Below, one piece after another: positions 46,268-55,945 of a DNA stretch of 64,000 bases. The DNA is taken from contig NZ_CP089538.1 of the NCBI RefSeq assembly GCF_021233055.1, positions 1,993,501-2,057,500 on the forward strand, read 5' to 3'. The first letter of the stretch is position 1. Every line of letters begins with the position of its first letter. The notes beneath the pieces were generated by a model that saw only the letters and a program-made list of their open reading frames with translations, made no database searches and was not told where the DNA came from. Origin of the DNA: Spirosoma oryzicola. GTDB taxonomy: Bacteria > Bacteroidota > Bacteroidia > Cytophagales > Spirosomataceae. Position numbers and translations under genes: made by a program.

Positions 46268-47206
46268 TTACCGGTAGAGTGATTTGCGATCAACCTGGAA
46301 TGGTAGGGGTCCCTGCCGACTTAGCTTCATTTGCGCGAGTGTCGCACCCGAGCGGGCGCATTGCTCGGGCGTATGGCCGTCCACGAAAGCGGTCAGGAAA
46401 CCAGCCCAGTAGGCATCCCCGGCACCCGTAACGTCGACCACATCTACTTTTTTGCCTGGTATTACAGCCTGCTGAGCACCACCATCATACGACACGATAC
46501 TGCCGTTAGCGCCCAGGGTAAAGCAAATGATTTTTGCGCCCATTTTGTGAAAATCGCTCAGAATGCGTTCGGTCGATTGCTTTTCTCCGTACAGTCGTTC
46601 GGCATCGTCTTCGCTGAGCTTCACCAGAGCACCCGCCGAACAGTAGTCGGCCAGTACCCGCCACGCTTGTTCACGGTCGGGCCAGATCGTTGGCGCGTAA
46701 TTGGCATCGATCGTAACCTGACAACCGGCAGCTTGCGCGCGCTTGGCCGCATCGCAAATGGCATCCTGCGCGGGCTGGCGGCTCAACGCAAAACAGGTGG
46801 TGTGAAACAACGTTGTCTGGGCCAGAAGCGAGTCCGGTAGCTGATCCGTTTGAATCTGGCAATCGGCGTGGCGGTAGGCAACAAAGTCGGGTGTACCCGC
46901 CGTTCGTGAAACCAGTACAATACTCGTTGGCTCCTGCGCATGCTTTGTGACAAATTGCGTGTCAACACCTACTTCGGCAGTCTCTCGCGTAAGGTACCGG
47001 CCAATGTTGTCATCGCCAACGCAGGCAACAAGCGCTGTTTTGTTACCCATTCGAGCCATGTTTGCCGCCATATTGGCCGGGCTACCACCCTGATACCGCC
47101 GGAAGTCCAGTGCATCGAGCAGACTGGATGAAACATGATGTCCAATAAAGTCAGCAAGCAGTTCGCCAACGGCGATGAGGGTGTAAGGGCGGGAAGATGT
47201 CGTCAT
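46268..47206 (-). CDS. PfkB-family carbohydrate kinase (fructokinase-like)
   Basis: A 312-residue ribokinase-superfamily enzyme. Seen are YQGGSPANMAANMARMG (signature 1 region with substrate-binding Gly-Gly), TIDANYAPTIW, KLSEDDAERLYG and the second signature VDVTGAGDAYWAGFLTAF with the catalytic Asp and anion hole. It phosphorylates a sugar with ATP. The gene follows an SLC45-type sugar MFS transporter on the same strand at 80 bases, so fructose from sucrose or a similar sugar is the most likely substrate; 2-keto-3-deoxygluconate is an alternative for this family. Confidence 0.88.
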   Translation of the reverse strand: MTTSSRPYTLIAVGELLADFIGHHVSSSLLDALDFRRYQGGSPANMAANMARMGNKTALVACVGDDNIGRYLTRETAEVGVDTQFVTKHAQEPTSIVLVSRTAGTPDFVAYRHADCQIQTDQLPDSLLAQTTLFHTTCFALSRQPAQDAICDAAKRAQAAGCQVTIDANYAPTIWPDREQAWRVLADYCSAGALVKLSEDDAERLYGEKQSTERILSDFHKMGAKIICFTLGANGSIVSYDGGAQQAVIPGKKVDVVDVTGAGDAYWAGFLTAFVDGHTPEQCARSGATLAQMKLSRQGPLPFQVDRKSLYR

Positions 47207-47215
47207 AAAAAAGGT

Positions 47216-47262
47216 ATTCCGATCAGCCGTTTTGCTGCTTTTGGCGCTTGGCTGATCGGAAT
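47216..47262. other. 13-bp-arm stem-loop at the 5' end of the kinase gene
   Basis: ATTCCGATCAGCC (47216-47228) pairs perfectly with 47250-47262 around 21 bases. It fills the gap between the transporter stop and the kinase start, and begins close to the predicted transcription start of the kinase, so terminator or leader-structure roles are both possible. Confidence 0.7.
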
Positions 47263-47264
47263 GG

Positions 47265-47272
47265 CAAATGTA
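47265..47272 (-). promoter_or_regulatory. Candidate -7 box for the PfkB kinase gene
   Basis: The minus strand reads TACATTTG, an exact TAnnTTTG match about 60 bases before the ATG. No TTG stands at the -33 spacing. Confidence 0.4.
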
Positions 47273-47286
47273 AAACAGATTCGTAA

Positions 47287-48663
47287 TTAATTACCGCCTG
47301 GATTGACCGGGAAAGCGGCTTCTTCGCTGCGTCTTGTTTCTTTAACCAGAAAACAGGAACCGGCTGCCAATAACAAACACACGCCCGCCAAGGCCAGTGC
47401 ATTACGAGGGTCGTTGTTGAGGTAAGGGTAAATAAACTGAATCGTCAGGTTGTTAATGATTTGCGGTACGACAATAAAGCCGTTAAAGATACCCATGTAC
47501 ACGCCCATCCGCTCGGCGGGAACCGAACTTGACAACAATACATACGGCATCGACAGAATAGAGCCCCAGGCGAAACCAACGAGCGTCATACCGATCAAAA
47601 AAACGTATTTATCGTTCGAAAGTAACATCGACAGAAAACCGAAACCGCCGATGGTCAGAAATAAGGCATGGGTAGCTCGCCGACCCACTACATTAGCGAT
47701 GGCAGGCAGAAAAAACGAAATACTGAAGCACCCTACGTTAAACATGGCAAAACACAGGTTTCCCCACTCGGTACCTTCTTGAAAGCCGGGTGATTGGGCG
47801 GTAGGGGCATTGAACGCATGACGCGCTACGGCCAACGTGAGAAACTGCCACATCAGCGGAAGGGCAAACCAGGTAAAGAATTTAACCCACCAGAGTTGTC
47901 GCATGGTAACGGGCATTTCTTTCAGGGCGGCAAAAATCTCGTTGAAAGCCCCGCTAATGCCGCTACCCTCATGCTTCATGCGCTCAAACTCGGCCATGTC
48001 GTCGGGGGGATACTCGTCCGTTGTGTAGATCGTCCAGATAACAGCCAGAATCACGGCGGCACCACCGATATAAAACGGGTATTTAATGCTATTCGGAATA
48101 ACGCCCGTTGCGACAGCCGCTGCTGAGGTAATGCCGAGCAGGCGAAAAATAGTTGGCATCAGGTTGGCCAGCGTTTGACCGAAGCCAACGAAGAAGCTTT
48201 GCATGGCAAAACCTAACCCGCGTTGCTTGTCGTTGAGCTTGTCACCGATAAAAGCCCGGAACGGTTCCTGCGTAATGTTGAGTCCTGTATCGAGAATCCA
48301 CATCAGGCTTGCCGCCATCCAGAGCGCCGACGAGTTGGGCATAAGAAAAAGCGCCAGGCTGGTCACAATCGCTCCGATGAGGAAAAAAGGTTTTCGGCGG
48401 CCCCAGCGGGGCGACCACGTTCGGTCACTTATGGAGCCAATGATGGGTTGAACAATCAGACCTGTTACCGGCCCCGCCAGCCATAGAATGGGAATGTTAG
48501 CTTCGTCGGCGTTCAGATATCGAAAGATGGGACTCATGTTGGCCTGTTGAAGGCCAAAGCCATATTGGATTCCGAAGAAACCAAAACTCATGTTCCAGAT
48601 TTGCCAGAAGCTCAGATTTGGCTTAGTCCCAACGCTCGATTTCTGCGTTTTTTCAGTCTGCAT
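47287..48663 (-). CDS. SLC45-type MFS sugar transporter
   Basis: A 458-residue protein with 12 hydrophobic segments and the sucrose/maltose:cation symporter pattern: MSFGFFGIQYGFGLQQANMSPIF, AGPVTGLIVQPIIGSISDRTWSPRWGRRKPF (with the RWGRRKP loop typical for SLC45 and plant sucrose carriers), and GFAWGSILSMPYVLLSSSVPAERMGVYMGIFN. It should import a disaccharide such as sucrose, maltose or a relative with cations. Linked on the same strand to a PfkB kinase. No glycosidase for the disaccharide lies next to it. Confidence 0.88.
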   Translation of the reverse strand: MQTEKTQKSSVGTKPNLSFWQIWNMSFGFFGIQYGFGLQQANMSPIFRYLNADEANIPILWLAGPVTGLIVQPIIGSISDRTWSPRWGRRKPFFLIGAIVTSLALFLMPNSSALWMAASLMWILDTGLNITQEPFRAFIGDKLNDKQRGLGFAMQSFFVGFGQTLANLMPTIFRLLGITSAAAVATGVIPNSIKYPFYIGGAAVILAVIWTIYTTDEYPPDDMAEFERMKHEGSGISGAFNEIFAALKEMPVTMRQLWWVKFFTWFALPLMWQFLTLAVARHAFNAPTAQSPGFQEGTEWGNLCFAMFNVGCFSISFFLPAIANVVGRRATHALFLTIGGFGFLSMLLSNDKYVFLIGMTLVGFAWGSILSMPYVLLSSSVPAERMGVYMGIFNGFIVVPQIINNLTIQFIYPYLNNDPRNALALAGVCLLLAAGSCFLVKETRRSEEAAFPVNPGGN

Positions 48664-48780
48664 GTACCGTTTAAATAGATTAGTAGCCGTAGATTTATAG
48701 AATACAGCAATAATACATAGACGGTTGCAGGATACACAGAAAAATTTGTGTTATTTTTCTGAAAAGCCGTAATTTTAAGC

Positions 48781-50214
48781 ATGATTCCGAATTGTCGGCT
48801 GTCCGTTGCTTTGGTGCTTACGGCCTTATTTCTTTCGTTTCAAGCGTGGGCAGCATCCTCGGCAGATTCGTCGCGTTCGGTCCTGATCCGCTCGGTTGTT
48901 CTCAACGGAAATTACCGCACTCGCGACCGTATTATTTTGCGTGAGATGACATTACATCCGGGCGATACCGTTCGGCTAGCTGACCTCGCCGGACGCGTAG
49001 CCTGGGATCAGCGAAACATCAACAACACGAATCTGTTTGTAACCGTCGATGTCTCCACGGTGCAGGTAACTCCGGACGATTCTACGCAACTGGGGCTTCT
49101 CGATCTGACCGTTAACCTGAAAGAGCGGTGGTATCTGATTGCTTACCCCGTATTTGATATAGCCGACAGAAACCTGAACGAATGGTGGTACGACCGGGGA
49201 CGGGATCTGCGACGGGTTATCTACGGCGGACGGCTCAGCTATCGAAATGTGACGGGAAACAACGACGTGCTTCAGGTCGCCATTGAACGGGGTTTCTTAC
49301 AGCGCACGGTGGTCTCGTATTCCCGACCGTACATCGACAAGGCGCAGCGGATCGGACTGCGGGCGGATCTGGCTTACATGACCAACAAAGAAATTCCGTA
49401 TCGAACGTTGGCCGACAAATGGGTATACATTAAAGATGAACAGGTGTTGCGTGAGCGGGCTTACGCGGGCTTGGTTCTGACGCATCGGCGCGGGCTTTAC
49501 CACTATCACGTGCTGGATACGCGCTATACCCGCCTTACAATTGCGGACACAATCGCGAAGCTGAACCCCGATTATTTTCTGGATGGACGTACTCATCAGC
49601 AATACCTGTCGATGAGCTACAATTACCGCTACGATCAGCGGGACAATGTATCGTTTCCACTGCGGGGAAAAGTGATTACCGCTGGTATCGGTGTATCGGG
49701 AATACTGCCTAGTGATAATTTCCGGTTTCTCGAACTGTCGTCCTCCATGACGCGCTACTGGCCGTTGGGCGGGCGTTTCTACGCGGCTGGCAGTATTCGC
49801 GGGCGCGCCACCTGGCCGACACGGCAGCCTTACTTTAATCTACGCGGCTTAGGAAGTTCCAGCGAAATGGTACGTGGGTATGAGCTGTACGTAATCGATG
49901 GTCAGCGATCCGTGATCTGGCGTAATAGTTTGCGCTATCAGCTTTTCAATACAGTCAAACAACTCAACTGGCTGCACATTCGCCAGTTCAATACGATTCC
50001 GATTGCGGCTTACATCACGGCTTTCGGCGATGCCGGTTACGTGAGTAGTACCGTCGCTGAACAGTATCAGAGTAAACTGGCCAACCGCTTGTTGTTAGGA
50101 ACGGGACTTAGCCTCGATATCGTAACGTATTACAATTTCGTCATGCGATTTAGTGGGTCAGTTAACCGGCAGGGAAAGGCAGGCTTCTTCTTTAACCTTG
50201 CTCAGGAGTTTTGA
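48781..50214 (+). CDS. BamA/TamA-like outer-membrane protein with POTRA domain
   Basis: A 477-residue exported protein (signal peptide ends near FQAWA). One POTRA-like domain (about residues 32-115: VLIRSVVLNGNYRTRDRIILREMTLHPGD) is followed by a 16-strand-type Omp85 barrel that ends in Phe (LAQEF). TamA/BamA family marks are YRYDQRDNVSFPLRGKVI and FNLRGLGSSSEMVRGYELYVIDGQ, which contains the RGY-type motif. With one POTRA it is shorter than true BamA (usually five), so it is probably an accessory Omp85 protein rather than the essential assembly factor. Confidence 0.85.
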   Translation: MIPNCRLSVALVLTALFLSFQAWAASSADSSRSVLIRSVVLNGNYRTRDRIILREMTLHPGDTVRLADLAGRVAWDQRNINNTNLFVTVDVSTVQVTPDDSTQLGLLDLTVNLKERWYLIAYPVFDIADRNLNEWWYDRGRDLRRVIYGGRLSYRNVTGNNDVLQVAIERGFLQRTVVSYSRPYIDKAQRIGLRADLAYMTNKEIPYRTLADKWVYIKDEQVLRERAYAGLVLTHRRGLYHYHVLDTRYTRLTIADTIAKLNPDYFLDGRTHQQYLSMSYNYRYDQRDNVSFPLRGKVITAGIGVSGILPSDNFRFLELSSSMTRYWPLGGRFYAAGSIRGRATWPTRQPYFNLRGLGSSSEMVRGYELYVIDGQRSVIWRNSLRYQLFNTVKQLNWLHIRQFNTIPIAAYITAFGDAGYVSSTVAEQYQSKLANRLLLGTGLSLDIVTYYNFVMRFSGSVNRQGKAGFFFNLAQEF

Positions 50215-50466
50215 GCGTTCCGCTCCACTCATCAATTCCCCTGCACAATTTGGTCTTGCGGTAACCAATCATCCAAATCCGGAGCGCTACGATTGCTTCG
50301 CGTTCTACATTTGATGCGTCAATTCGACCTAACCTTCTCTACGCCAGTGTAGACGCATCCGCATTTTCCTTACTCGTTCAACGTCAACCGCTTCTTCGAC
50401 AAGTCGGAACGAGCTTATTCATCCGCTTACCCGTTCATTCTTAATCCGTTTAACAATCGTTCATCT
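50215..50466. other. Leader region of the SPFH gene with inverted repeats
   Basis: GATGCGTC (50313-50320) pairs with GACGCATC (50352-50359), and TCTAC/GTAGA (50338-50342, 50349-50353) forms an overlapping inner hairpin. No gene is seen. The structures may fold in the leader of the next gene. Confidence 0.35.
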
Positions 50467-52428
50467 ATGGAATTTTTATCGCTCATGTCCGCATGGAGCT
50501 GGGTAATCCTGCTCGTCCTGGCGGTGGTACTGTACAAACTGGTACTCCGCTTTTTGTTCGGGATGGTTATTGTTCCCGAAGACCGTATTGGTCTGATTAC
50601 CAAAAAATACGTTTTAGTCGGTCAGGATCGTGGCTTGCCCGACGGTCGGATCATTGCGACGAAAGGCGAAGCGGGTTATCAGGCGCAAACGCTGGCACCG
50701 GGTCTGTACTGGTGGCTATGGCCCTGGCAGTACGGTGTTACGATGCAGCCGTTTACGGTCGTTCCCGAAGGAAAAATCGGCTTGGTGTTGTCGAACGACG
50801 GTGCTGAACTACCGACGGGTAACATTCTGGCCCGACGGGTGGACTGCGATAACTTTCAGGACACCGAACGTTTTCTCAATGGAAATGGTCAGAAAGGGCG
50901 GCAAACGGCAATGCTGACGCCTGGAACGTACCGGATCAATACTTTTGCGTTTACCATTACCATCGCCGACATGACCGTTATCAAAGAAAACATGGTCGGT
51001 ATCATTACTACACTTGACGGCGCACCCCTGCAACCGGGCCAGATCGCGGGTAAGACGGTCGAAGGACACAACAACTTCCAGGATGTAGATTCATTCCTGA
51101 AAAACGGCGGCAACCGAGGGCTTCAGCCGCAGGTGGTGCTGGCCGGATCGTACTACATAAATCCGTGGGCCGTTCAAATCGAAGAGATTCCCATGACCGA
51201 AGTACCGATTGGTCATGTCGGTGTGGTGATTTCGTACATCGGCGAGGATGGCGAGGACCTGACGGGCGAATCCTTTAAACACGGTAACATCGTTCGACGC
51301 GGGTTTCGGGGTGTTTGGATGGAACCGCTGGGACCGGGTAAGTATCCCGTTAATACCTACACGATGAAAGTAGAGGGTGTGCCAACCACAAACCTGGTGC
51401 TGAACTGGGCCAATGCCCGCACAGAATCGCACGATCTCGACCGCAATCTCTCAACGATTACGGTACGTTCCAAAGACGGCTTCCCGTTTAACCTCGACGT
51501 AGCACAGATCATCCATATTCCATCGGCAGAAGCGCCCAAAGTGATCGCTCGCTTTGGTAGCATGAACAACCTCGTATCACAGGTGCTGGAACCGACAATC
51601 GGTAACTATTTCCGAAACTCGGCCCAGGATTCGGACGTAATCGCTTTCCTGAGCACGCGGAAGGAACGGCAGGAGGCCGCCCGCGAACACATCCGGGCCG
51701 TGTTGGAAGTCTACAACGTAAACGCGGTTGATACGCTAATCGGTGATATTGTACCGCCCGATAGCTTGATGAAAACGCTGACCGACCGGAAGATTGCGCA
51801 GGAAGAAGAAAAAACGTACGAAACGCAGCGAATGGCGCAGGAAAAACGCCAGGGTATGGAGCGCGAAACGGCGTTGGCCGATATTCAGCGGGAGGTTGTC
51901 AAAGCGCAGCAAAGCGTTGAAATTGCTCAACGTACTGCCGATGCTGCCGTAAAAAAATCGGAAGGGGAAGCGCGTAGCCTGAAACTACAGGTTGGTGCGG
52001 AAGCCGAAGCGACCAAAATCCGGGCCGAGGCCAACGCGGAAGCCCGTCGTCGTCAGTCGGCAGCGGATGCTGAAGCGACCAAACTCACCGCCGACGCAGA
52101 AGCCGAACGGATTGCCAAAACGGGTACAGCCGAAGCCGAAAAAATTCTGGCCATCGGTCGCTCAACGGCTGAAGCGTACGAATTACAGGTTAAGGCCATG
52201 GGCGAGGAGAACTTTACCCGTTTTAAAATTACGGAAGAGATTGGTAAAGGAAATATCCGGGTTATCCCCGACATTGTCATCAACGGAGGGAGCGGCACCG
52301 ATGGTTCGCTCAATGGATTGATGGGCTTGAAACTGCTGGAACAGATTGAAGAACGAAAAAGTGGTCGATCAACGAAAATCGTTGATGTCCTGAAACCCGT
52401 GGAAAGTAAGCCTGGTAAAAACGAATAA
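50467..52428 (+). CDS. Flotillin-like SPFH/band 7 protein
   Basis: A 653-residue protein with one N-terminal membrane helix (about residues 5-28), two or three repeats of a segment seen as GLVLSNDGAELPTGNILA and GIITTLDGAPLQPGQIAG (each followed by NFQD), an SPFH domain (about residues 320-430, PFNLDVAQIIHIPSAEAPKVIARFGS), and a long Ala/Glu-rich coiled coil (about residues 440-590). Flotillin relatives organise membrane microdomains as large oligomers. This protein is longer than usual owing to the repeated N-terminal segments. It ends at a bidirectional terminator. Confidence 0.88.
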   Translation: MEFLSLMSAWSWVILLVLAVVLYKLVLRFLFGMVIVPEDRIGLITKKYVLVGQDRGLPDGRIIATKGEAGYQAQTLAPGLYWWLWPWQYGVTMQPFTVVPEGKIGLVLSNDGAELPTGNILARRVDCDNFQDTERFLNGNGQKGRQTAMLTPGTYRINTFAFTITIADMTVIKENMVGIITTLDGAPLQPGQIAGKTVEGHNNFQDVDSFLKNGGNRGLQPQVVLAGSYYINPWAVQIEEIPMTEVPIGHVGVVISYIGEDGEDLTGESFKHGNIVRRGFRGVWMEPLGPGKYPVNTYTMKVEGVPTTNLVLNWANARTESHDLDRNLSTITVRSKDGFPFNLDVAQIIHIPSAEAPKVIARFGSMNNLVSQVLEPTIGNYFRNSAQDSDVIAFLSTRKERQEAAREHIRAVLEVYNVNAVDTLIGDIVPPDSLMKTLTDRKIAQEEEKTYETQRMAQEKRQGMERETALADIQREVVKAQQSVEIAQRTADAAVKKSEGEARSLKLQVGAEAEATKIRAEANAEARRRQSAADAEATKLTADAEAERIAKTGTAEAEKILAIGRSTAEAYELQVKAMGEENFTRFKITEEIGKGNIRVIPDIVINGGSGTDGSLNGLMGLKLLEQIEERKSGRSTKIVDVLKPVESKPGKNE

Positions 52429-52441
52429 GCCATAAAAACAG

Positions 52442-52472
52442 AAACCCCGCGTCTGATACAAACGCGGGGTTT
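52442..52472. terminator. Bidirectional terminator between SPFH and MFS genes
   Basis: AAACCCCGCGT (52442-52452) pairs with ACGCGGGGTTT (52462-52472). A T-run follows on the plus strand and an A-rich flank precedes, so both convergent genes can use it. Confidence 0.9.
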
Positions 52473-52494
52473 TAAAGGATAAACAGGTAAGCCT

Positions 52495-53814
52495 TTACGA
52501 AACGCTCACCGACTCGGGCGACTTTACAGGCTCATCGAGGTTAACCATTTCCATACGGGGTGTAAAGAAGTGCATGATCAACCAGGCGAGTAGATAAGCA
52601 CTGCCGCAAATGATAAAGATCAAATTATACCCACCGTTGAGGTTACCCGCTTCTTTATACGTATCCAACAACCAGCCGACGAGTAATGGAAAAAAGATGC
52701 CGCCGACGGACCCTGCCATACCGCCGATCCCGATTACGGAGCTAAGCGCTTTTTTAGGAAATACATCGGATGCGGTGGTGTAAATGTTGGCGCTCCAAGC
52801 CTGGTGAGCGGCTGCCGCCAAGCTAATGAGGGCTACAGCCTGCCAAATGTCGGTAGCATACCGAGCGGCCATGATGGGTACTACAGCCACGGCGAACAAG
52901 AACATGGCCGTTTTGCGCGCCTTGAACACAGTCCATCCACGCCGAATCAGGTAGGATGAAAGATAACCACCCCCAATACTACCAATCGTTGTCGCGGTGT
53001 AGACGATCACCAGCGGTAGGCTTGGTTTTTTAAGGTCCAGGTTGAACGTAGTGGAAAAATAGGAGGGAAGCCAGAACAGGAAAAACCACCAGATGGGATC
53101 GGTGAGCATTTTACCGAACACGAACGCCCATGTTTGCCGAATACCAAACAACTTAGCCCATTGAACAGGTTTGGCATTTTCTGATTCTATTTCGTTATCG
53201 CTATGGATATACGCCAGTTCTGCCTGCGATACGCGTTTTTGCCGGGCAGGAACTTCATAGTAAATCAGCCAGAAGACTAACCAGATAAACCCGATAGCTC
53301 CCGTGATAATAAACGCTTCTTCCCAACCGTAAACGCCCAAAATCCACGGAACCATCACGGGCGCAACGACGGCACCAATATTAGCGCCGGAGTTAAAAAT
53401 ACCCGTAGCAAATGCCCGTTCTTTTTTCGGAAACCATTCCGCTACGGCTTTAATAGCTGCCGGAAAGTTACCCGATTCACCTAAACCAAGTGCCGCCCGT
53501 GCTACGCCAAACCCAAACGTGCTGGTAGCTACGGCATGAGCGATAGCGGCTAAACTCCAGGCTATCAACGAAATGGTGTAACCCAGCTTGGTACCGATCC
53601 GGTCGATGATCCGCCCGAAAAGTAGTAGGCCGATGGCATAAGCCGCAGCAAAGGCCATAACAATTCGACTGTAGTCCGTTTCGGTCCAGCTAAATTCGCT
53701 TTCAAGCGTAGGTTTGAGCAAACCGATCACCTGCCGGTCGAGGTAGTTGATTGTGGTAGCAAAAAACAGTAGCGTTACTACTGTCCAGCGAAAATTTCCG
53801 GGCTTATTTTCCAT
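52495..53814 (-). CDS. ACS-family MFS transporter, paralogue of the one at 21662
   Basis: A 439-residue 12-helix transporter of the anion:cation symporter family (TATTINYLDRQVIGLLKP-type first helix, GESGNFPAAIKAVAEWFPKKERAFATG). Most of its length aligns with the transporter at 21662-22966, and some DNA stretches, such as the one coding FFLFWLPSYFS, are nearly identical in both. It therefore likely carries a related hexuronate or sugar acid. Here it stands without catabolic neighbours. It may have arisen by duplication. Confidence 0.9.
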   Translation of the reverse strand: MENKPGNFRWTVVTLLFFATTINYLDRQVIGLLKPTLESEFSWTETDYSRIVMAFAAAYAIGLLLFGRIIDRIGTKLGYTISLIAWSLAAIAHAVATSTFGFGVARAALGLGESGNFPAAIKAVAEWFPKKERAFATGIFNSGANIGAVVAPVMVPWILGVYGWEEAFIITGAIGFIWLVFWLIYYEVPARQKRVSQAELAYIHSDNEIESENAKPVQWAKLFGIRQTWAFVFGKMLTDPIWWFFLFWLPSYFSTTFNLDLKKPSLPLVIVYTATTIGSIGGGYLSSYLIRRGWTVFKARKTAMFLFAVAVVPIMAARYATDIWQAVALISLAAAAHQAWSANIYTTASDVFPKKALSSVIGIGGMAGSVGGIFFPLLVGWLLDTYKEAGNLNGGYNLIFIICGSAYLLAWLIMHFFTPRMEMVNLDEPVKSPESVSVS

Positions 53815-54196
53815 TAGGTGTATTGAGTGGATGGAGTGATGAAGACGATTATCGTGGCTAAATTAAATGAAGTATAGAGTCAACATACTCTTGTATTAAT
53901 GGTATACAAAGCGAGCGCAGGTACGATCCTACTTTTGCTTTCTAGATTTCTTGTTTGTTCGCCACGGCAAAAATAAAATCCAGTACACCCAGGTAGAAGT
54001 ATGTTTCTGCTCACTGTCAGCGTGGTATCCGAGTATCCTTTCAACGGCTCAAACTGTCTTAAGAGGTATTAAAAGAGGCTTGGAAGTTAGCTGATCCAGC
54101 CAACTTAATCAGCCAAAACGAATAAGTAGACAGGTTACTCATTACCTTTAGCTTCTCATTCACAGCCCCGTTTTTAGCTGGATAGTAGTAACTGTT
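53815..54196. other. Region between divergent MFS and ABC genes
   Basis: No gene is seen in 382 bases. On the plus strand TACCTTTA (54143-54150), one base off the -7 box, lies 47 bases before the first ABC gene and may be its promoter. Confidence 0.4.
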
Positions 54197-55945
54197 ATGG
54201 ACAAAACTAGACCACGGCAGGCGTCTGCTCCCAAGGCCTCGTTGCTTGGGCTGCTCAGGCCCTACTCCCGAATGGTCATTTTACTGATTCTGTTTGCCTT
54301 GATCAGTAACGGCATCAATCTGCTTCTGCCCATGATCATTTCGCACGGAATCGATGACTATGCCGCCGGACATTTCGTGTTGAAAAGAACAGTGATTCAG
54401 TTTCTGCTGGCGGCTCTGTTTATTTTCGTTTTTACCTACCTGCAAAGTATCGTCCAGACCTACGCTTCTGAACAGGTAGCCAGAGACTTGCGGACGCAAC
54501 TGGCCGATAAATTATCGCGCCAACGGTTTGCCTACATTCAGGAGACTAACCCGTCGCGGTTGCTGACAAATCTGACATCTGACGTTGATTCTGTCAAAAC
54601 GTTTGTTTCGCAAGCAGTGGTATCCATCGTGTCGTCGCTGTGCATTATTGTCGGGGCTAGTATACTGCTGGTCAATATAAACTGGAAGCTGGGGCTTACT
54701 GTCATGGCCATTATCCCCATCGTGGGCGTCACGTTCTACATTCTGATGAGCAAAGTCAGAACGCTGTTCGTGCGAAGTCGAGGGGTAGTGGATTGGCTGA
54801 ATAAGGTTATCAATGAAAGCATTCTCGGCGCAGCCCTGATTCGGGTACTCAATGCCCAGCAGCTTGAATACGAAAAGTTTCTGGCGGCTAATACCGATGC
54901 GAAAGATATTGGGTTGGCTATTCTGCGGCTCTTTGCCGCGCTGATACCGATTATTTCGTTCACGGCCAATATGGCGGCTTTGAGCATTTTGGTCATGGGT
55001 GGGCACTTTGTTATTACCGGGAGCATGACGCTCGGCGATTTTGCTGCTTTCAATGGCTACCTGGCCCTGCTTATTTTCCCAATCATTGTCATTGGTTTTA
55101 TGAGTAACGTCATTGCCCAGGCGTCGGCCTCGTATGAGCGGGTCAGCCAGGTATTGCAGGCACCCGAAACGGCTAAGACCGGAACCATCGATCTGCCTTT
55201 ACAGGGCACGATTACCGTTCGAAACGTATCCGTTTATTACGATGGGAAACTGGCGCTTAAGGATGTGTCTTTTTCGGTGAAGGCAGGGAGCCGAACCGCT
55301 ATTGTAGGACCCACAGCGGCTGGAAAAAGCCAATTGCTGTATCTCCTGACCGGACTGATCGACTCCCAGGAAGGAAGCGTTGCGTACGACGAGTTATCCA
55401 TTGATCAGTACAGCGAAGACGCGTTTCATCGGCAGGTTGGGTTCGTGTTTCAGGATAGTATCATCTTTAACATGAGCCTTCGGGAAAATATTGCTTTTAG
55501 TGATAGCGTAACCGATGAGTCGGTACAAAAAGCAATCGACACGGCGGAGCTACGCGGCTTCATCGACTCGCTGCCCGAAGCATTACAGACCGTTGTATCG
55601 GAACGGGGAAGCACCCTGTCGGGTGGTCAGAAACAGCGGATCATGCTGGCCCGCGCACTAGCACTCAATCCTAAAGTACTGCTGCTGGACGACTTTACGG
55701 CTCGGGTTGATGCGAATACGGAACAGAAAATCGTGCAGAATATCCAACGCAATTATCCGGATCTAACGCTGGTATCGGTCACCCAGAAGATTACGTCTGC
55801 CGAACAGTATGAGCAAATCATTTTACTCATGGAGGGCGAGATCGTTGCCAGAGGCACGCACCCCGAATTGATGAACAGTAGTCCCGAGTACGTTCAAATT
55901 TACCAGTCGCAACGCAGTACGAGCCAGTATGAATTACGATCTTAA
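54197..55945 (+). CDS. ABC exporter half-transporter, degenerate ATP site subunit
   Basis: A 582-residue fusion of six membrane helices (about residues 20-300) and an ATP-binding domain (about 335-570). Walker A is VGPTAAGKSQ and the signature LSGGQKQRIMLAR is intact. The Walker B end reads VLLLDDFTARVD, with Asp in place of the catalytic Glu, and the switch motif reads SVTQKI, with Gln in place of His. Its own site is thus catalytically weak. It overlaps the next half-transporter by 17 bases, which has the opposite defects, so both form a heterodimer of the TM287/288 or BmrCD kind. Multidrug or lipid export is typical. Confidence 0.93.
   Translation: MDKTRPRQASAPKASLLGLLRPYSRMVILLILFALISNGINLLLPMIISHGIDDYAAGHFVLKRTVIQFLLAALFIFVFTYLQSIVQTYASEQVARDLRTQLADKLSRQRFAYIQETNPSRLLTNLTSDVDSVKTFVSQAVVSIVSSLCIIVGASILLVNINWKLGLTVMAIIPIVGVTFYILMSKVRTLFVRSRGVVDWLNKVINESILGAALIRVLNAQQLEYEKFLAANTDAKDIGLAILRLFAALIPIISFTANMAALSILVMGGHFVITGSMTLGDFAAFNGYLALLIFPIIVIGFMSNVIAQASASYERVSQVLQAPETAKTGTIDLPLQGTITVRNVSVYYDGKLALKDVSFSVKAGSRTAIVGPTAAGKSQLLYLLTGLIDSQEGSVAYDELSIDQYSEDAFHRQVGFVFQDSIIFNMSLRENIAFSDSVTDESVQKAIDTAELRGFIDSLPEALQTVVSERGSTLSGGQKQRIMLARALALNPKVLLLDDFTARVDANTEQKIVQNIQRNYPDLTLVSVTQKITSAEQYEQIILLMEGEIVARGTHPELMNSSPEYVQIYQSQRSTSQYELRS

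Noticed and set aside
48781..50214. Essential BamA
   Set aside because: Only one POTRA-like domain before the barrel, while BamA usually has five; an accessory Omp85 protein is a better call.
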